Source of the DNA: CAYNRA01 sp964399465
Lineage (GTDB): Bacteria > Bacteroidota > Bacteroidia > Cytophagales > Spirosomataceae
NCBI GenBank assembly: GCA_964399465.1
Contig: CAYNRA010000005.1
Span: 1-64,000 of the forward strand
Reading direction: 5' to 3'
Length of the DNA stretch: 64,000 nt
In this document: in pieces, positions 27,284 to 36,169 of the stretch
How the letters are laid out: the number at the start of each line of letters is the position of its first letter
Numbering within the stretch: position 1 is the first letter of the stretch
Translations under genes and position numbers: made by a program
The notes under the pieces: generated by a model
What the model saw: the letters and a program-made list of their open reading frames with translations, nothing else
Told to the model about the DNA's origin: nothing
Database searches by the model: none

Positions 27284-27608
27284 TACCGCATGAGAATTAA
27301 TTGAGGTGAAAAGTCATGATGAAATACAAACGCATAAATAAACTATTTAGGTAAAAGTTAGAATTGTCAAATGAATCATTTGTCAACTACCATTGTAAAA
27401 TAGTACATTTTGGTAGGAAGAGTCGAATCAGTAGCTTTTGGGGTTGGGGAAGTGAAATTTGGTTAGCTAGAAATTTATCACCAAAATAATCCCACTTAAC
27501 TCCAAATGGCCTTCTCCTTAAATTCATCTCGAAGCTAAAAAATACACGAATTGCTTAGATGGAGTTGTGAACTTCCGAAATGAAATGGAAACATACCAAT
27601 AATTGTAC
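27284..27608. other. Intergenic region without a recognisable gene
   Basis: About 325 AT-rich bases between the glycosyltransferase and the ftsY promoter region. I see only very short open frames, no RNA gene, and no strong hairpin terminator. Confidence 0.6.
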
Positions 27609-27616
27609 TAATTTTG
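27609..27616 (+). promoter_or_regulatory. Possible -7 box for ftsY
   Basis: TAATTTTG matches TAnnTTTG exactly, 27 bases before the ftsY ATG. The upstream TTTG box is not evident. Confidence 0.3.
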
Positions 27617-27643
27617 TACGTAAATATTTAAGGTAAAGATACA

Positions 27644-28603
27644 ATGGGCTTATTTGATTTCTTCAGTAAACAAAAAAAAGAATCGCTTGACAAAGGGTTA
27701 GAAAAAACGAAAAATAGCATTTTCGATAAACTAACCAAGGCAGTGGTTGGTAAGTCAACCGTTGACGAAGAGGTGCTCGATGAATTGGAAGAAATTTTGA
27801 TTAGCTCGGATGTAGGCGTAGGGACAACGCTCAAAATCATAGAACGAATCGAGGCACGAGTTGCCAAAGATAAATATGCCTCAGTATCTGAACTAGACCG
27901 AATTTTACGTGAAGAAATCGCTGAATTACTGACAGAAAATAACTCTACCGACGTCGTCAATAGTTTTGAAACTGCTCATTTACCCAAGCCATACGTAATC
28001 ATGGTTGTAGGTGTGAATGGTGTTGGTAAAACAACGACGATTGGCAAACTAGCGCATAATTTCCAAAAAAATGGAAAAAAAGTGGTTCTCGGTGCAGCAG
28101 ATACATTCCGCGCTGCCGCTGTAGACCAACTGAAACTTTGGGGAACGCGTGTTGGTGTGACTGTCATTGACCACGGCATGAATACAGACCCGTCCTCGGT
28201 TGCATACGACGCCATCAAAGCAGGAGTGGAGCAAGATGCCGATGTCATCATCATCGATACAGCTGGTCGCTTGCACACAAAAATCAATTTGATGAATGAA
28301 TTAGGTAAAATCAAACGCGTGATGCAAAAAATTGTCCCAGAAGCACCCCACGAAGTCATGCTCGTTTTGGATGGAAGTACCGGACAAAATGCAGTAATCC
28401 AAGCCCGTGAATTTACGAAAGTGACAGAAATTACCTCATTGGCTGTGACTAAATTAGACGGAACTGCCAAAGGGGGCGTTGTGATTGGTATATCCGATGA
28501 GTTTAAAATCCCTGTAAAATACATTGGTGTCGGTGAGCAAATGGAGCACCTTCAGGTATTTAACAAAGCGGCTTTTGTAGATTCTTTGTTTAATAAAAAC
28601 TAA
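27644..28603 (+). CDS. ftsY: Signal recognition particle receptor FtsY
   Basis: The 319-residue SRP GTPase has an N domain (about 1-95) and a G domain with GVNGVGKTTTIGKLA, DTFRAAAVDQL, DTAGRLHT and TKLDGTAKGG in order. It docks ribosome-SRP complexes at the inner membrane. The acidic A domain of the E. coli protein is absent, as is usual in this phylum. Its stop codon is one base from the stop of the convergent AraC-family gene. Confidence 0.97.
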   Translation: MGLFDFFSKQKKESLDKGLEKTKNSIFDKLTKAVVGKSTVDEEVLDELEEILISSDVGVGTTLKIIERIEARVAKDKYASVSELDRILREEIAELLTENNSTDVVNSFETAHLPKPYVIMVVGVNGVGKTTTIGKLAHNFQKNGKKVVLGAADTFRAAAVDQLKLWGTRVGVTVIDHGMNTDPSSVAYDAIKAGVEQDADVIIIDTAGRLHTKINLMNELGKIKRVMQKIVPEAPHEVMLVLDGSTGQNAVIQAREFTKVTEITSLAVTKLDGTAKGGVVIGISDEFKIPVKYIGVGEQMEHLQVFNKAAFVDSLFNKN

Positions 28604-28604
28604 C

Positions 28605-29441
28605 TCACCTCTTCCGATACGCTCTTCTGTATTGGGCTGGCGTGCACTGAGCATCTTGCTGAAAACAGCGGTGAAAATGGGATAAATTCTCGAATCCAAC
28701 TTGGTAAGCAATTTCCTTGATGGGTGCTTCTGTTGTTACTAATCCTCGTTTTGCTTGTGTAATCCGGACTTCCGTAAGGTAAGAAACAAAGGTTTTGTTG
28801 GTCTGTTGTTTGAAAAATCGACAAAAAGAAGGAACCGATAAATGTGCCGCCTCTGCCACCTCCTGCAACGTAATTTTCTCTTCATAACGAGAGGCAATGT
28901 ATTGTAAAATGCCTTGTAAACGTTCACTATCTAATTCCTGTGCCGTAGCTCCACCTGTACTAAGTGTCTGGTAAGGTGTATGTGCCAAGGATTCCAAAAA
29001 CTGAAATAGCGATGTGATTAAGGCAAGTCCTTGCTTTTCACAGAGTTCATGTAAAAGAGTCGGGTTGAAATTTGACCAAGAAATTCCGCGCATCGACTCT
29101 TGGAATAATGCCTTTATCGCGCCCGTTTCTGGTAATAAATCCACTATTTGGTGCAACCATCTCGGCTCAATCTGAATAACGGTTGCTTTCACAAGTGACT
29201 CGTGAACAGCCAAATCACTCTCCCAAAAATGGGGTACATTACTCCCCACCAAAATAAAATCATTGTTTTCGTATCGTTCAATGGAATTTCCCAAGAAGCG
29301 ATTCCCCGTTCCCTCCTCAATCCAGGTTAGCTCATAAGCTGGGTGATAATGCAAAGGAGCATCAAAACCGGTTTGTGCAATCTTTCGAACCAACACGGGT
29401 TGTGTGGCTGTCAGTGCAATTTCCTCCAAATGTACTTTCAT
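28605..29441 (-). CDS. AraC-family transcriptional regulator
   Basis: The 278-residue protein has an N-terminal cupin-like sensor (HYHPAYELTWIEEGTG near residues 32-47) and a C-terminal double helix-turn-helix. The second helix-turn-helix has the classic IKEIAYQVGFENLSHFHRCFQ pattern near residues 240-260, followed by PAQYRR. The ligand is probably a sugar or small metabolite. The gene is divergent from the PhyH-family dioxygenase gene at 29573, which it may control. Confidence 0.93.
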   Translation of the reverse strand: MKVHLEEIALTATQPVLVRKIAQTGFDAPLHYHPAYELTWIEEGTGNRFLGNSIERYENNDFILVGSNVPHFWESDLAVHESLVKATVIQIEPRWLHQIVDLLPETGAIKALFQESMRGISWSNFNPTLLHELCEKQGLALITSLFQFLESLAHTPYQTLSTGGATAQELDSERLQGILQYIASRYEEKITLQEVAEAAHLSVPSFCRFFKQQTNKTFVSYLTEVRITQAKRGLVTTEAPIKEIAYQVGFENLSHFHRCFQQDAQCTPAQYRRAYRKR

Positions 29442-29572
29442 GTAGTATTCTTGGTAATTTTGAATTAAAGTAGTGAATATTTGATAAAATACTATACTTT
29501 TTGGTTAATGAACAAGAATAAAAAGTAGCCAAGTTTGCTGAACTTTGACACATAAATCAAATCATTATACGG

Positions 29573-30382
29573 ATGAATTATTCAAATGACTTGGCAACTC
29601 CTTATGCTATTTCCCCTGAACAAGTTCAGTTTTTTCAAGAAAATGGATACATTAAATTAAAGAATGTACTGGACAAAGAAACCTTACATTATTACGGTGA
29701 ATTGATTACAGACGCCGTTTTTCGCCTCAATACGTTGGTGAAACCCATGGAAGAGCGAACAACCTACGAGCGCGCTTTTTTACAAGTCATGAATCTCTGG
29801 CGGGAAAGTGAAGCCATTCAATCGTTTGTTTTTTCGCAAAAATTAGCCCGTATCGCCTCCGATTTACTGCAAGTGAAAGGCGTACGTTTGTACCATGACC
29901 AAGCTTTGTACAAAGAACCTTCTGGCGGAATCACCCCTTGGCATGCCGACCAATTTTATTGGCCGCTGAGTTCTGAAAAAACAATAACAGTCTGGATACC
30001 TCTCCAAGAAACACCGCTTGAAATGGGGCCATTGGCGTTTGCACCCAAAAGCCAACAACTTGTAGCGGGTAGAGAAATGGCGATTTCAGATGAATCGGAA
30101 AAACAGCTCGCCGCCACTTTGCAAGCATATCCGTTAGCCGAATCCATGTATGAATTGGGCGAGGTCAGTTTTCATCTCGGTTGGACTTACCACCGCGCAG
30201 GTGCTAACCAAAGTGATACCGCAAGAAAAGTAATGACGATGATTTATATGGACAAAGATATTACTGTTGCTGAACCTAAAAATACGTATCAACAAAAAGA
30301 TTGGGAAACATGGCTTGCTAAAAAAGAGATAGGTAGTGTGCCCGACTCACCTTTAAATCCTGTTTTGTATTCGATGGAATAA
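29573..30382 (+). CDS. Phytanoyl-CoA dioxygenase (PhyH) family protein
   Basis: The 269-residue Fe(II)/2-oxoglutarate oxygenase has its metal ligands in WHAD (H124, D126) and the distal H207 in YHRAGAN, with R218 for 2-oxoglutarate. All expected residues are present, so it is probably active as a hydroxylase of an unknown small molecule. It is transcribed away from the AraC regulator across a 131-bp gap, a typical regulator-target layout. Confidence 0.88.
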   Translation: MNYSNDLATPYAISPEQVQFFQENGYIKLKNVLDKETLHYYGELITDAVFRLNTLVKPMEERTTYERAFLQVMNLWRESEAIQSFVFSQKLARIASDLLQVKGVRLYHDQALYKEPSGGITPWHADQFYWPLSSEKTITVWIPLQETPLEMGPLAFAPKSQQLVAGREMAISDESEKQLAATLQAYPLAESMYELGEVSFHLGWTYHRAGANQSDTARKVMTMIYMDKDITVAEPKNTYQQKDWETWLAKKEIGSVPDSPLNPVLYSME

Positions 30383-30578
30383 ATGCGAATAATTGATTCT
30401 TTGTGTTCATTTTTCAAATGGCTCAGCTTTGGCGACTATAGCTGCGGCCATTTGTTCATAAAAAGAAAATAGAGATATTTTGATATGTATGGACGAATTG
30501 TAGAAAATGGGGGCGAAGTACAACATAAGCCAATCTTTTGTAACTTGTTATCTATATGTATTAAAAATGCGCAACGCT

Positions 30579-31208
30579 ATGAAGAAATGTTTTCGGTTTA
30601 TTGCCGTGAGTTTAGGTGTATTTGTCTATTCTGTGTCTTTTGCAAAGCAAGAAAAAACAGGGACTTTATCTAGTTACTCCTCTTTTGTAGATAAAAAAGA
30701 TAGTCTCGGACATACTCTTTTCTGGACAAAGTTATCCGCTTTTTGTGGTATGGCGTTTGAAGGAAAAGTGACAGAAGGTGCAGACAATGCTACATTTAAA
30801 GATAAAAAGATGGTCATGCACGTAAAAGCGTGTGAAGGAAATCAGATAAAAATCCCTTTTTATGTAGGAGAAGACCGCTCAAGAACATGGGTACTTACTC
30901 AAACAGAAAATAGAATTTTATTGAAACACGATCATCGACACGAAGACGGAACACCAGATAAAATAACCATGTACGGAGGATTGGCAACCAACACCGGAAC
31001 GGCAACAATGCAAGTTTTTCCTGCTGACCAAGAAACCGCTGATTTACTTCCCGCTGCGGCTGCCAATATTTGGTGGATAACAGTGGAGGAAACAAAATTT
31101 ACATATAATTTGCGCAGAATGAGCTCAAACCGCCTTTTCACCGTTGAATTTGATGTAACAAAACCACTCGATACCCTTCCGCCCGCTCCTTGGGGTTGGA
31201 CGAACTAA
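30579..31208 (+). CDS. Secreted protein of unknown function
   Basis: The product has about 209 residues. A signal peptide starts MKKCFRFIAVSLGVFVYSVSFA. The frame is open further upstream to 30507, and an in-frame ATG at 30567 (MRNAMKK) is an alternative. The body is hydrophilic with paired motifs (KLSAFCGMAFEGKV, LKHDHRHEDGTPDKITMYGG) suggesting a small beta-rich periplasmic protein. I do not recognise the family. The GH20 gene follows closely; the earliest possible GH20 start would overlap this stop. Confidence 0.65.
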   Translation: MKKCFRFIAVSLGVFVYSVSFAKQEKTGTLSSYSSFVDKKDSLGHTLFWTKLSAFCGMAFEGKVTEGADNATFKDKKMVMHVKACEGNQIKIPFYVGEDRSRTWVLTQTENRILLKHDHRHEDGTPDKITMYGGLATNTGTATMQVFPADQETADLLPAAAANIWWITVEETKFTYNLRRMSSNRLFTVEFDVTKPLDTLPPAPWGWTN

Positions 31209-31246
31209 TTCACATTGATTCTTTCATTCATCTAAATACAATTTGT

Positions 31247-33550
31247 ATGTCCCGGATTTTCCAATTATTTCTGTACGGTTTATTTCTTTCGCTTCCGAGT
31301 GTAGCACAGCATACTTTTTCTATTATTCCGCAGCCCCTTAAATTAACAGCAGGTATGGGGTATTTTACGGTAGATGCGCAAACGACAATTTATTTGCCAC
31401 AAACAAACAGCCAAGAACTTGTATCGATCGGCGAACTGTTGAGCCAACGATTTAGGCTTGCAGGTGGCTTTTTTCTCGACATTTCGATGGATTCACCCAA
31501 GAAAGGACTAGTTTTCGTGACAGACACTACATTTGCTGAAGAGGCATACCGACTGACTGTCGGGAAGGAAACGATTGAGTTCCGAGCGGCAACTCCGCGT
31601 GGTCATTTTTATGCTGTTCAAACGTTTTTACAAATAGTACCTCCCGCTATTTTTGCTGGAAGTGGGGAACAAGAGACTTGGAAAGTGCCCGTTTGTGTCG
31701 TTGAAGATGCGCCAAGATTCAAATACAGAGGAATGCACCTAGACGTAGGCCGTCATTTCTTCTCCGTTGATTTTATAAAAAAATACATTGATTTATTGGC
31801 GATGCACAAGATGAATACATTCCATTGGCACTTGACAGAAGACCAAGGTTGGCGCATCGAAATCAAGAAATATCCTAAACTGACGGAAGTTGGCTCTATT
31901 CGCAAAGAAACAATGAAAGGCCATTACCGCGACCAACAATGGGATGGAACTCCGTACGGTGGATTCTATACCCAAGACCAAATTCGGGAAGTTGTCGCGT
32001 ATGCGTCTAAAAAATTCGTAGAAGTTATTCCCGAAATTGAAATGCCCGGTCATGCACTCGCTGCATTAGCGGCTTACCCGGAGTTCGGCTGTACAGGAGG
32101 CCCGTACCAAGTTGGGACTCGTTGGGGAATCGAAGAAGACGTTTTTTGTCCGTACGAAGAAACTTTCGTTTTTCTAGAAGATGTATTGACAGAGGTAATG
32201 GGCTTATTTCCAAGTAAATACATTCATATTGGCGGGGATGAAAGTCCGAAGACGACCTGGCAAAAAAGTGCATTTTGTCAGGAATTAATCAAAAAAGAAG
32301 GTTTGAAAGACGAACACGAATTACAAAGTTATTTTATCAAACGAATTGATGCCTTCCTTACGTCAAAAGGACGGAAAATGATTGGGTGGGATGAAATATT
32401 GGAAGGGGGAATTTCTCCCAATGCAACCATCATGTCTTGGCGTGGTGAGGAGGGAGGCGTTGCTGCTGCCAAACAGCAACACGAAGCCATCATGACACCC
32501 ACCAGTTTTGTCTATTTTGATTATTATCAATCCGATCCAATGACTGAACCTCTAGCAATCGGTGGTTTTTTACCTTTGGATAAAGTATATCAGTACGAAC
32601 CCATTCCGGCTGGATTAACCAAAGAAGAGGAGAAATACATCATTGGAACGCAAGGGAATGTCTGGACAGAGTATATTCCGACTCCTTCTCAGCTGGAGTA
32701 CATGGCATTTCCGCGTGCATCCGCATTAGCAGAGGTTGCCTGGACTGCCAAAGAAAACAAAGATTATGCTGACTTTGGAAGAAGGCTACAAGTGCAATTT
32801 GAACGTTTCGCCTTTATGGGTGTCAATGCAGCGAAAAGTTTCTTCGATTTACAATCTGAAACGACTTTTGATGCCAAGCAAAAAAAGCCAATTTGTATGT
32901 TAAAAACAGCCATGAGCTCTCCAGTCATTACCTATACAACAGATGGAACCGAGCCTACATTTATGAGTAAAAAATACCCTGTCACGGGGATTCCTTTGGT
33001 CGGACCAACACTCATAAAAGCGGCTGTTTTCAATGAAAAAGGAGTTCTGCAAAGCAAGATATTTACTCGCTTTTTTCAAATATCTCAGGCAACAGGAAAA
33101 AAATATACGCTTGAAAACGCCCCACAATCCTACACGGGAGGTGAACGTTTCGGATTAACGAACGGCATACGAGGAACTGTAGAAAATGCAGCAAGCTGGG
33201 TAGGGTTTAACGGAAAAGACGCTAAAATGACGTTGGATTTAGGAGAAATGAAAACTTTGAGTTCGGTGAAAATCGGATTCCAACAAGCATGGGCGATGTG
33301 GATTTTGTTGCCACAATCCGTTGAAATTCAAGTCTCTATGGATGGAAAAACGTTTGAAAAAGTAAAAGAAGAACGGATAGAGCCTTCTTCAAGCGAAACC
33401 TATTTTGTTCGCCAAATGTCCTTTGATTTTCCGGCTAAAAAGGCACGTTATATTCAAGTAACCTGTAAAAATCAGGGGCCTTTGCCTGCTTCACATCCTT
33501 CTGCTGGAAGCCCTTCGTGGTTATTTGTGGATGAAATAGAGGTGAATTAA
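31247..33550 (+). CDS. Beta-N-acetylhexosaminidase, GH20, with C-terminal carbohydrate-binding-like region
   Basis: The 767-residue secreted enzyme removes terminal N-acetylhexosamine from chitin-, glycan- or peptidoglycan-derived sugars. Signal peptide: 1-20 (SLPSVAQ). A GH20b-like N-domain (about 22-155) precedes the catalytic barrel, which starts RGMHLDVGRHFF. The catalytic pair D331-E332 is in HIGGDESP. After the barrel come a chitobiase C-terminal-like sheet (about 570-640) and a final F5/8 type C-like domain ending LFVDEIEVN. The ATG at 31247 was chosen over the upstream 31190 because it starts the signal peptide. Confidence 0.94.
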   Translation: MSRIFQLFLYGLFLSLPSVAQHTFSIIPQPLKLTAGMGYFTVDAQTTIYLPQTNSQELVSIGELLSQRFRLAGGFFLDISMDSPKKGLVFVTDTTFAEEAYRLTVGKETIEFRAATPRGHFYAVQTFLQIVPPAIFAGSGEQETWKVPVCVVEDAPRFKYRGMHLDVGRHFFSVDFIKKYIDLLAMHKMNTFHWHLTEDQGWRIEIKKYPKLTEVGSIRKETMKGHYRDQQWDGTPYGGFYTQDQIREVVAYASKKFVEVIPEIEMPGHALAALAAYPEFGCTGGPYQVGTRWGIEEDVFCPYEETFVFLEDVLTEVMGLFPSKYIHIGGDESPKTTWQKSAFCQELIKKEGLKDEHELQSYFIKRIDAFLTSKGRKMIGWDEILEGGISPNATIMSWRGEEGGVAAAKQQHEAIMTPTSFVYFDYYQSDPMTEPLAIGGFLPLDKVYQYEPIPAGLTKEEEKYIIGTQGNVWTEYIPTPSQLEYMAFPRASALAEVAWTAKENKDYADFGRRLQVQFERFAFMGVNAAKSFFDLQSETTFDAKQKKPICMLKTAMSSPVITYTTDGTEPTFMSKKYPVTGIPLVGPTLIKAAVFNEKGVLQSKIFTRFFQISQATGKKYTLENAPQSYTGGERFGLTNGIRGTVENAASWVGFNGKDAKMTLDLGEMKTLSSVKIGFQQAWAMWILLPQSVEIQVSMDGKTFEKVKEERIEPSSSETYFVRQMSFDFPAKKARYIQVTCKNQGPLPASHPSAGSPSWLFVDEIEVN

Positions 33551-33569
33551 AACAAAGGATTTACAAGAA

Positions 33570-33608
33570 AAAATGCTGTGTTCCGACTCATGGAGCACAG
33601 CATTTTTT
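33570..33608. terminator. Bidirectional terminator between GH20 and SEC-C genes
   Basis: AAAATGCTGTG pairs with CACAGCATTTT around a loop of about 14 bases, with T runs on both strands. It ends the GH20 transcript and, in reverse, includes the last codons of the SEC-C gene. Confidence 0.85.
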
Positions 33609-34061
33609 GTATTTTTTGCCACTCCCACACGGGCAAGGTGCGTTTCTGTCTAGGGCTTTAGCAATAGGAATACGCCCTCCTTGTAAATAGAACCATTTGC
33701 CGTTTTCCTTTATAAATTGAGAGGCTTCTTGGTGTATGCCTTTTTCACCAGTTAGACGAGATTGGTATTTTGCTTTGAAGTGCACCTCGCCTTTGTATCC
33801 ATTTTCGTTCTGAAATACGATTTCTAAGCCAAGCCATTGGGTAGCCTCAGCCCATTCCGCGATGTCTTTTATTGTTTGCTTTTTTTGAAGATTAGGATGA
33901 GTCGTTTCCCAAATAAAATCTATTTTTTGATAAAAATACGCCGAATACCTTGCACGCATGAGCTTTTCGGGTGTGTCAGGATGCGTAATTCCTTCGAGAA
34001 AAGGGTAGCAGCAGTGGGTATATTCTGCAGGGAGACCACATGGGCAAGCGGAAGTTATCAT
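33588..34061 (-). CDS. YchJ-like SEC-C motif protein
   Basis: The 157-residue protein has a zinc-binding SEC-C-type motif at each end: CPCGLPAEYTHCC near the N-terminus and CPCGSGKKYKKCC at the C-terminus. Between them is the NTF2-like core of the UPF0225/YchJ family (MRARYSAYFYQKIDFIWETTHP). Function is unproven. Its ATG overlaps the stop of the upstream amidase gene (ATGA), implying coupled translation. Confidence 0.88.
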   Translation of the reverse strand: MITSACPCGLPAEYTHCCYPFLEGITHPDTPEKLMRARYSAYFYQKIDFIWETTHPNLQKKQTIKDIAEWAEATQWLGLEIVFQNENGYKGEVHFKAKYQSRLTGEKGIHQEASQFIKENGKWFYLQGGRIPIAKALDRNAPCPCGSGKKYKKCCAP

Positions 34062-34912
34062 TTTTGGGTATGTTCTAAAATACCAAGCGCAAGCCAGTTC
34101 GCCATTGCTTGTCTATTGTTTGGAATGAGTAGCCTTTTTTGGTCGAAAGTATTGGTAATATTGCCTACTTCAATATATACCATAGGTGGTTTTGTTTCAC
34201 GAATCATCCACAAATCACGGGGAGAAACAGTGCCGGTATACCCTCGATTTTTTTGAAATTCGTCGTATTTTCGTTTGACCGTCTTCTGCATAGCTGTGGC
34301 AAGTTCTTGTCCTACTTTACTATCTTTTGAATGGTAAAAAAAGAGATCAACTTTTTGGCCTGTATAGCGCGAATCAATGTGAATTTCAATCGCTCTTTGG
34401 ATTTTATATCCTTTGCGTACATTTTCAGCAAACAATTCATTAATGATTTGTGTACGTTGTTTCAGACGTTCTTTTTGATTCAGAGGAATATCTTTGTCGC
34501 CCCAAACAACTTCATCTTTGTCTTGTTTGAGATACCCGGCATCTCGAATACCGTCATTTTCATCCCGAACAATGATATAAACTTTTGCCCCATGTGAGAG
34601 TAAATTTCGGGCGAGACGTAACGTAATATCGTAAGCATATTCGTCTTCGCAGAGCCAACCTTGTTCTATTTTACTCATTGCGCCAGGGTCTGGGCCGCCG
34701 TGTCCAGAGACAAGATAATAGACATGGCCTCTTAATTTCTTGTCTATTAAGGGTGTTGCTGCGTACTTTTCGCCAAAAATAGAATATGAAAAACCTTTGA
34801 TTTTTTTGGTTTGTGGACCTTGACTAACCGTTGACTTTTGAGCTACGGTAAAATATGCGTTCAAAAATAGGGAAATACCTATCAGAGAGGATATAAAGGT
34901 CTTTTTTTGCAT
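34058..34912 (-). CDS. N-acetylmuramoyl-L-alanine amidase (Amidase_3)
   Basis: The product has about 284 residues with a signal peptide (ending YFTVAQ). Zinc ligands and catalytic residues of the AmiC fold are visible: H71 in SGHGGPDPG, E89/E91 in CEDEYAYD, H178 in IEIHIDS, and E248 in YIEVGN. It should cleave the amide bond between MurNAc and the stem peptide in the periplasm. The in-frame ATG at 34927 is possible, but 34912 gives the better signal peptide. Confidence 0.9.
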   Translation of the reverse strand: MQKKTFISSLIGISLFLNAYFTVAQKSTVSQGPQTKKIKGFSYSIFGEKYAATPLIDKKLRGHVYYLVSGHGGPDPGAMSKIEQGWLCEDEYAYDITLRLARNLLSHGAKVYIIVRDENDGIRDAGYLKQDKDEVVWGDKDIPLNQKERLKQRTQIINELFAENVRKGYKIQRAIEIHIDSRYTGQKVDLFFYHSKDSKVGQELATAMQKTVKRKYDEFQKNRGYTGTVSPRDLWMIRETKPPMVYIEVGNITNTFDQKRLLIPNNRQAMANWLALGILEHTQK

Positions 34913-34947
34913 AGATTCAGAAAGCATTTTGAGTTAAATCAAGAACT

Positions 34948-34955
34948 CAAAAATA
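34948..34955 (-). promoter_or_regulatory. Possible -7 box for the amidase gene
   Basis: Minus-strand TATTTTTG matches TAnnTTTG exactly, 36 bases before the amidase ATG; no upstream box at the expected spacing. Confidence 0.3.
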
Positions 34956-35062
34956 CTTGTTAATTTAAGTTTCTACTAATAAAATCGGGACAATTCGAAT
35001 GGATTAACTAAAAACATACTGTGTGAATAGAAGCTAAAAATAGTCTTTTTCGATGAAAAATA

Positions 35063-35095
35063 ATTGGAACAACTCATTAAATCACTGTACTTTTG
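35063..35095 (+). promoter_or_regulatory. Putative promoter of the M28 peptidase gene
   Basis: ATTG, 21 bases, TACTTTTG. The second box is an exact TAnnTTTG match, 21 bases before the start codon. Confidence 0.5.
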
Positions 35096-35115
35096 TTTAA
35101 ATACAATCAAAATAT

Positions 35116-36126
35116 ATGAAAAATAAAGCATTCCTATACGTCTATTTTATTCTTTCGGTACTTTTCGTCGGTTGCCAATCTGGCACAGAGTCAACATCTG
35201 AAACTACTACTACAGAAGAACCGAAAGTAAGTATTCAAGCACCTGTTTTTAATGCAGATTCTGCGTATTATTTCGTTGCTGAACAGGTGAAATTCGGTCC
35301 TCGTGTTCCTAATTCTTCCGCACATAAACGGGCAGGTGATTGGTTTATTCAACAGTTTAATTCTTTCGGTTGGGTGACGACAGAGCAGCGTTTTTCTGCT
35401 GTGACGTATGACGGAGTTGTTTTGAAAGGACGAAATATCATCGCAAGTTTTAATCCGGATGCATCAAAACGAATCCTCTTAGCCGCACATTGGGACAGTC
35501 GCCCGATAGCCGATAAAGACATTTCCCGTGTAAAGGAAGCAATTGACGGGGCAAACGACGGTGCAAGTGGGGTTGGTGTTTTATTAGAAATTGCCCGTCT
35601 GATTCATTCTTCAAGCCAAAAACCAAATGTCGGCATAGATATTATTCTTTTTGATGCCGAAGACTGGGGAGCACCAAATGATTATACGGGAGCGCCTATC
35701 AACGAATATGGAGGCTATTGTTTGGGGTCGGATTATTGGTCTAAAAATCTACATAAGGCAAACTATTCCGCTTATTTTGGCATTTTACTCGATATGGTGG
35801 GAGATAAAAATGCGACGTTTAGATACGATTCAGAGTCTATGCAAGTCGCACCCTCGATTGTCAATCAAGTATGGGGAACAGCACAAAAACTTGGATTTGG
35901 AAACTACTTTATCTTAGAAGATGGTGGCGGTATTGTAGATGACCACGTGCCCGTCATTCGGAATGCTAAAATCCCGATGATTGATATCATTGATTTACGG
36001 AAAAATGATAAAACATTCTTTGACCAACATCATACGCACGGTGATAGTATCGAAGTCATTGATAAAAATACATTGAAGGCCGTCGGGCAAACTGTCTTGC
36101 AAGTACTTTACGAAGAAAAACCTTGA
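35116..36126 (+). CDS. M28-family zinc peptidase / glutaminyl cyclase-like lipoprotein
   Basis: The 336-residue protein has a lipoprotein signal with lipobox ending at C20 (VLFVGC). Zinc-site residues follow the M28 pattern: H125 in AAHWDSRP, D148 in GANDGASG, E182 in DAEDWG, and a late DDHVPV. The DAEDWG and GGYCLGSDYW segments resemble animal-type glutaminyl cyclases as much as aminopeptidases, so either peptide trimming or N-terminal pyroglutamate formation is possible. It is anchored in the envelope and has its own promoter. Confidence 0.87.
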   Translation: MKNKAFLYVYFILSVLFVGCQSGTESTSETTTTEEPKVSIQAPVFNADSAYYFVAEQVKFGPRVPNSSAHKRAGDWFIQQFNSFGWVTTEQRFSAVTYDGVVLKGRNIIASFNPDASKRILLAAHWDSRPIADKDISRVKEAIDGANDGASGVGVLLEIARLIHSSSQKPNVGIDIILFDAEDWGAPNDYTGAPINEYGGYCLGSDYWSKNLHKANYSAYFGILLDMVGDKNATFRYDSESMQVAPSIVNQVWGTAQKLGFGNYFILEDGGGIVDDHVPVIRNAKIPMIDIIDLRKNDKTFFDQHHTHGDSIEVIDKNTLKAVGQTVLQVLYEEKP

Positions 36127-36132
36127 TCTATT

Positions 36133-36169
36133 ATTACTTGAATTGATTTATTCAATCAATTCAAGTAAT
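36133..36169. terminator. Convergent hairpin between the M28 and GH3-family genes
   Basis: A 14-bp perfect stem (ATTACTTGAATTGA with TCAATTCAAGTAAT, nine-base loop) lies between the two converging genes and includes the last codons of the GH3-family gene. T runs are weak. Confidence 0.5.

Noticed and set aside
27976..28524. A 182-codon minus-strand frame over ftsY
   Set aside because: ftsY motifs are intact on the plus strand; this is a shadow frame.
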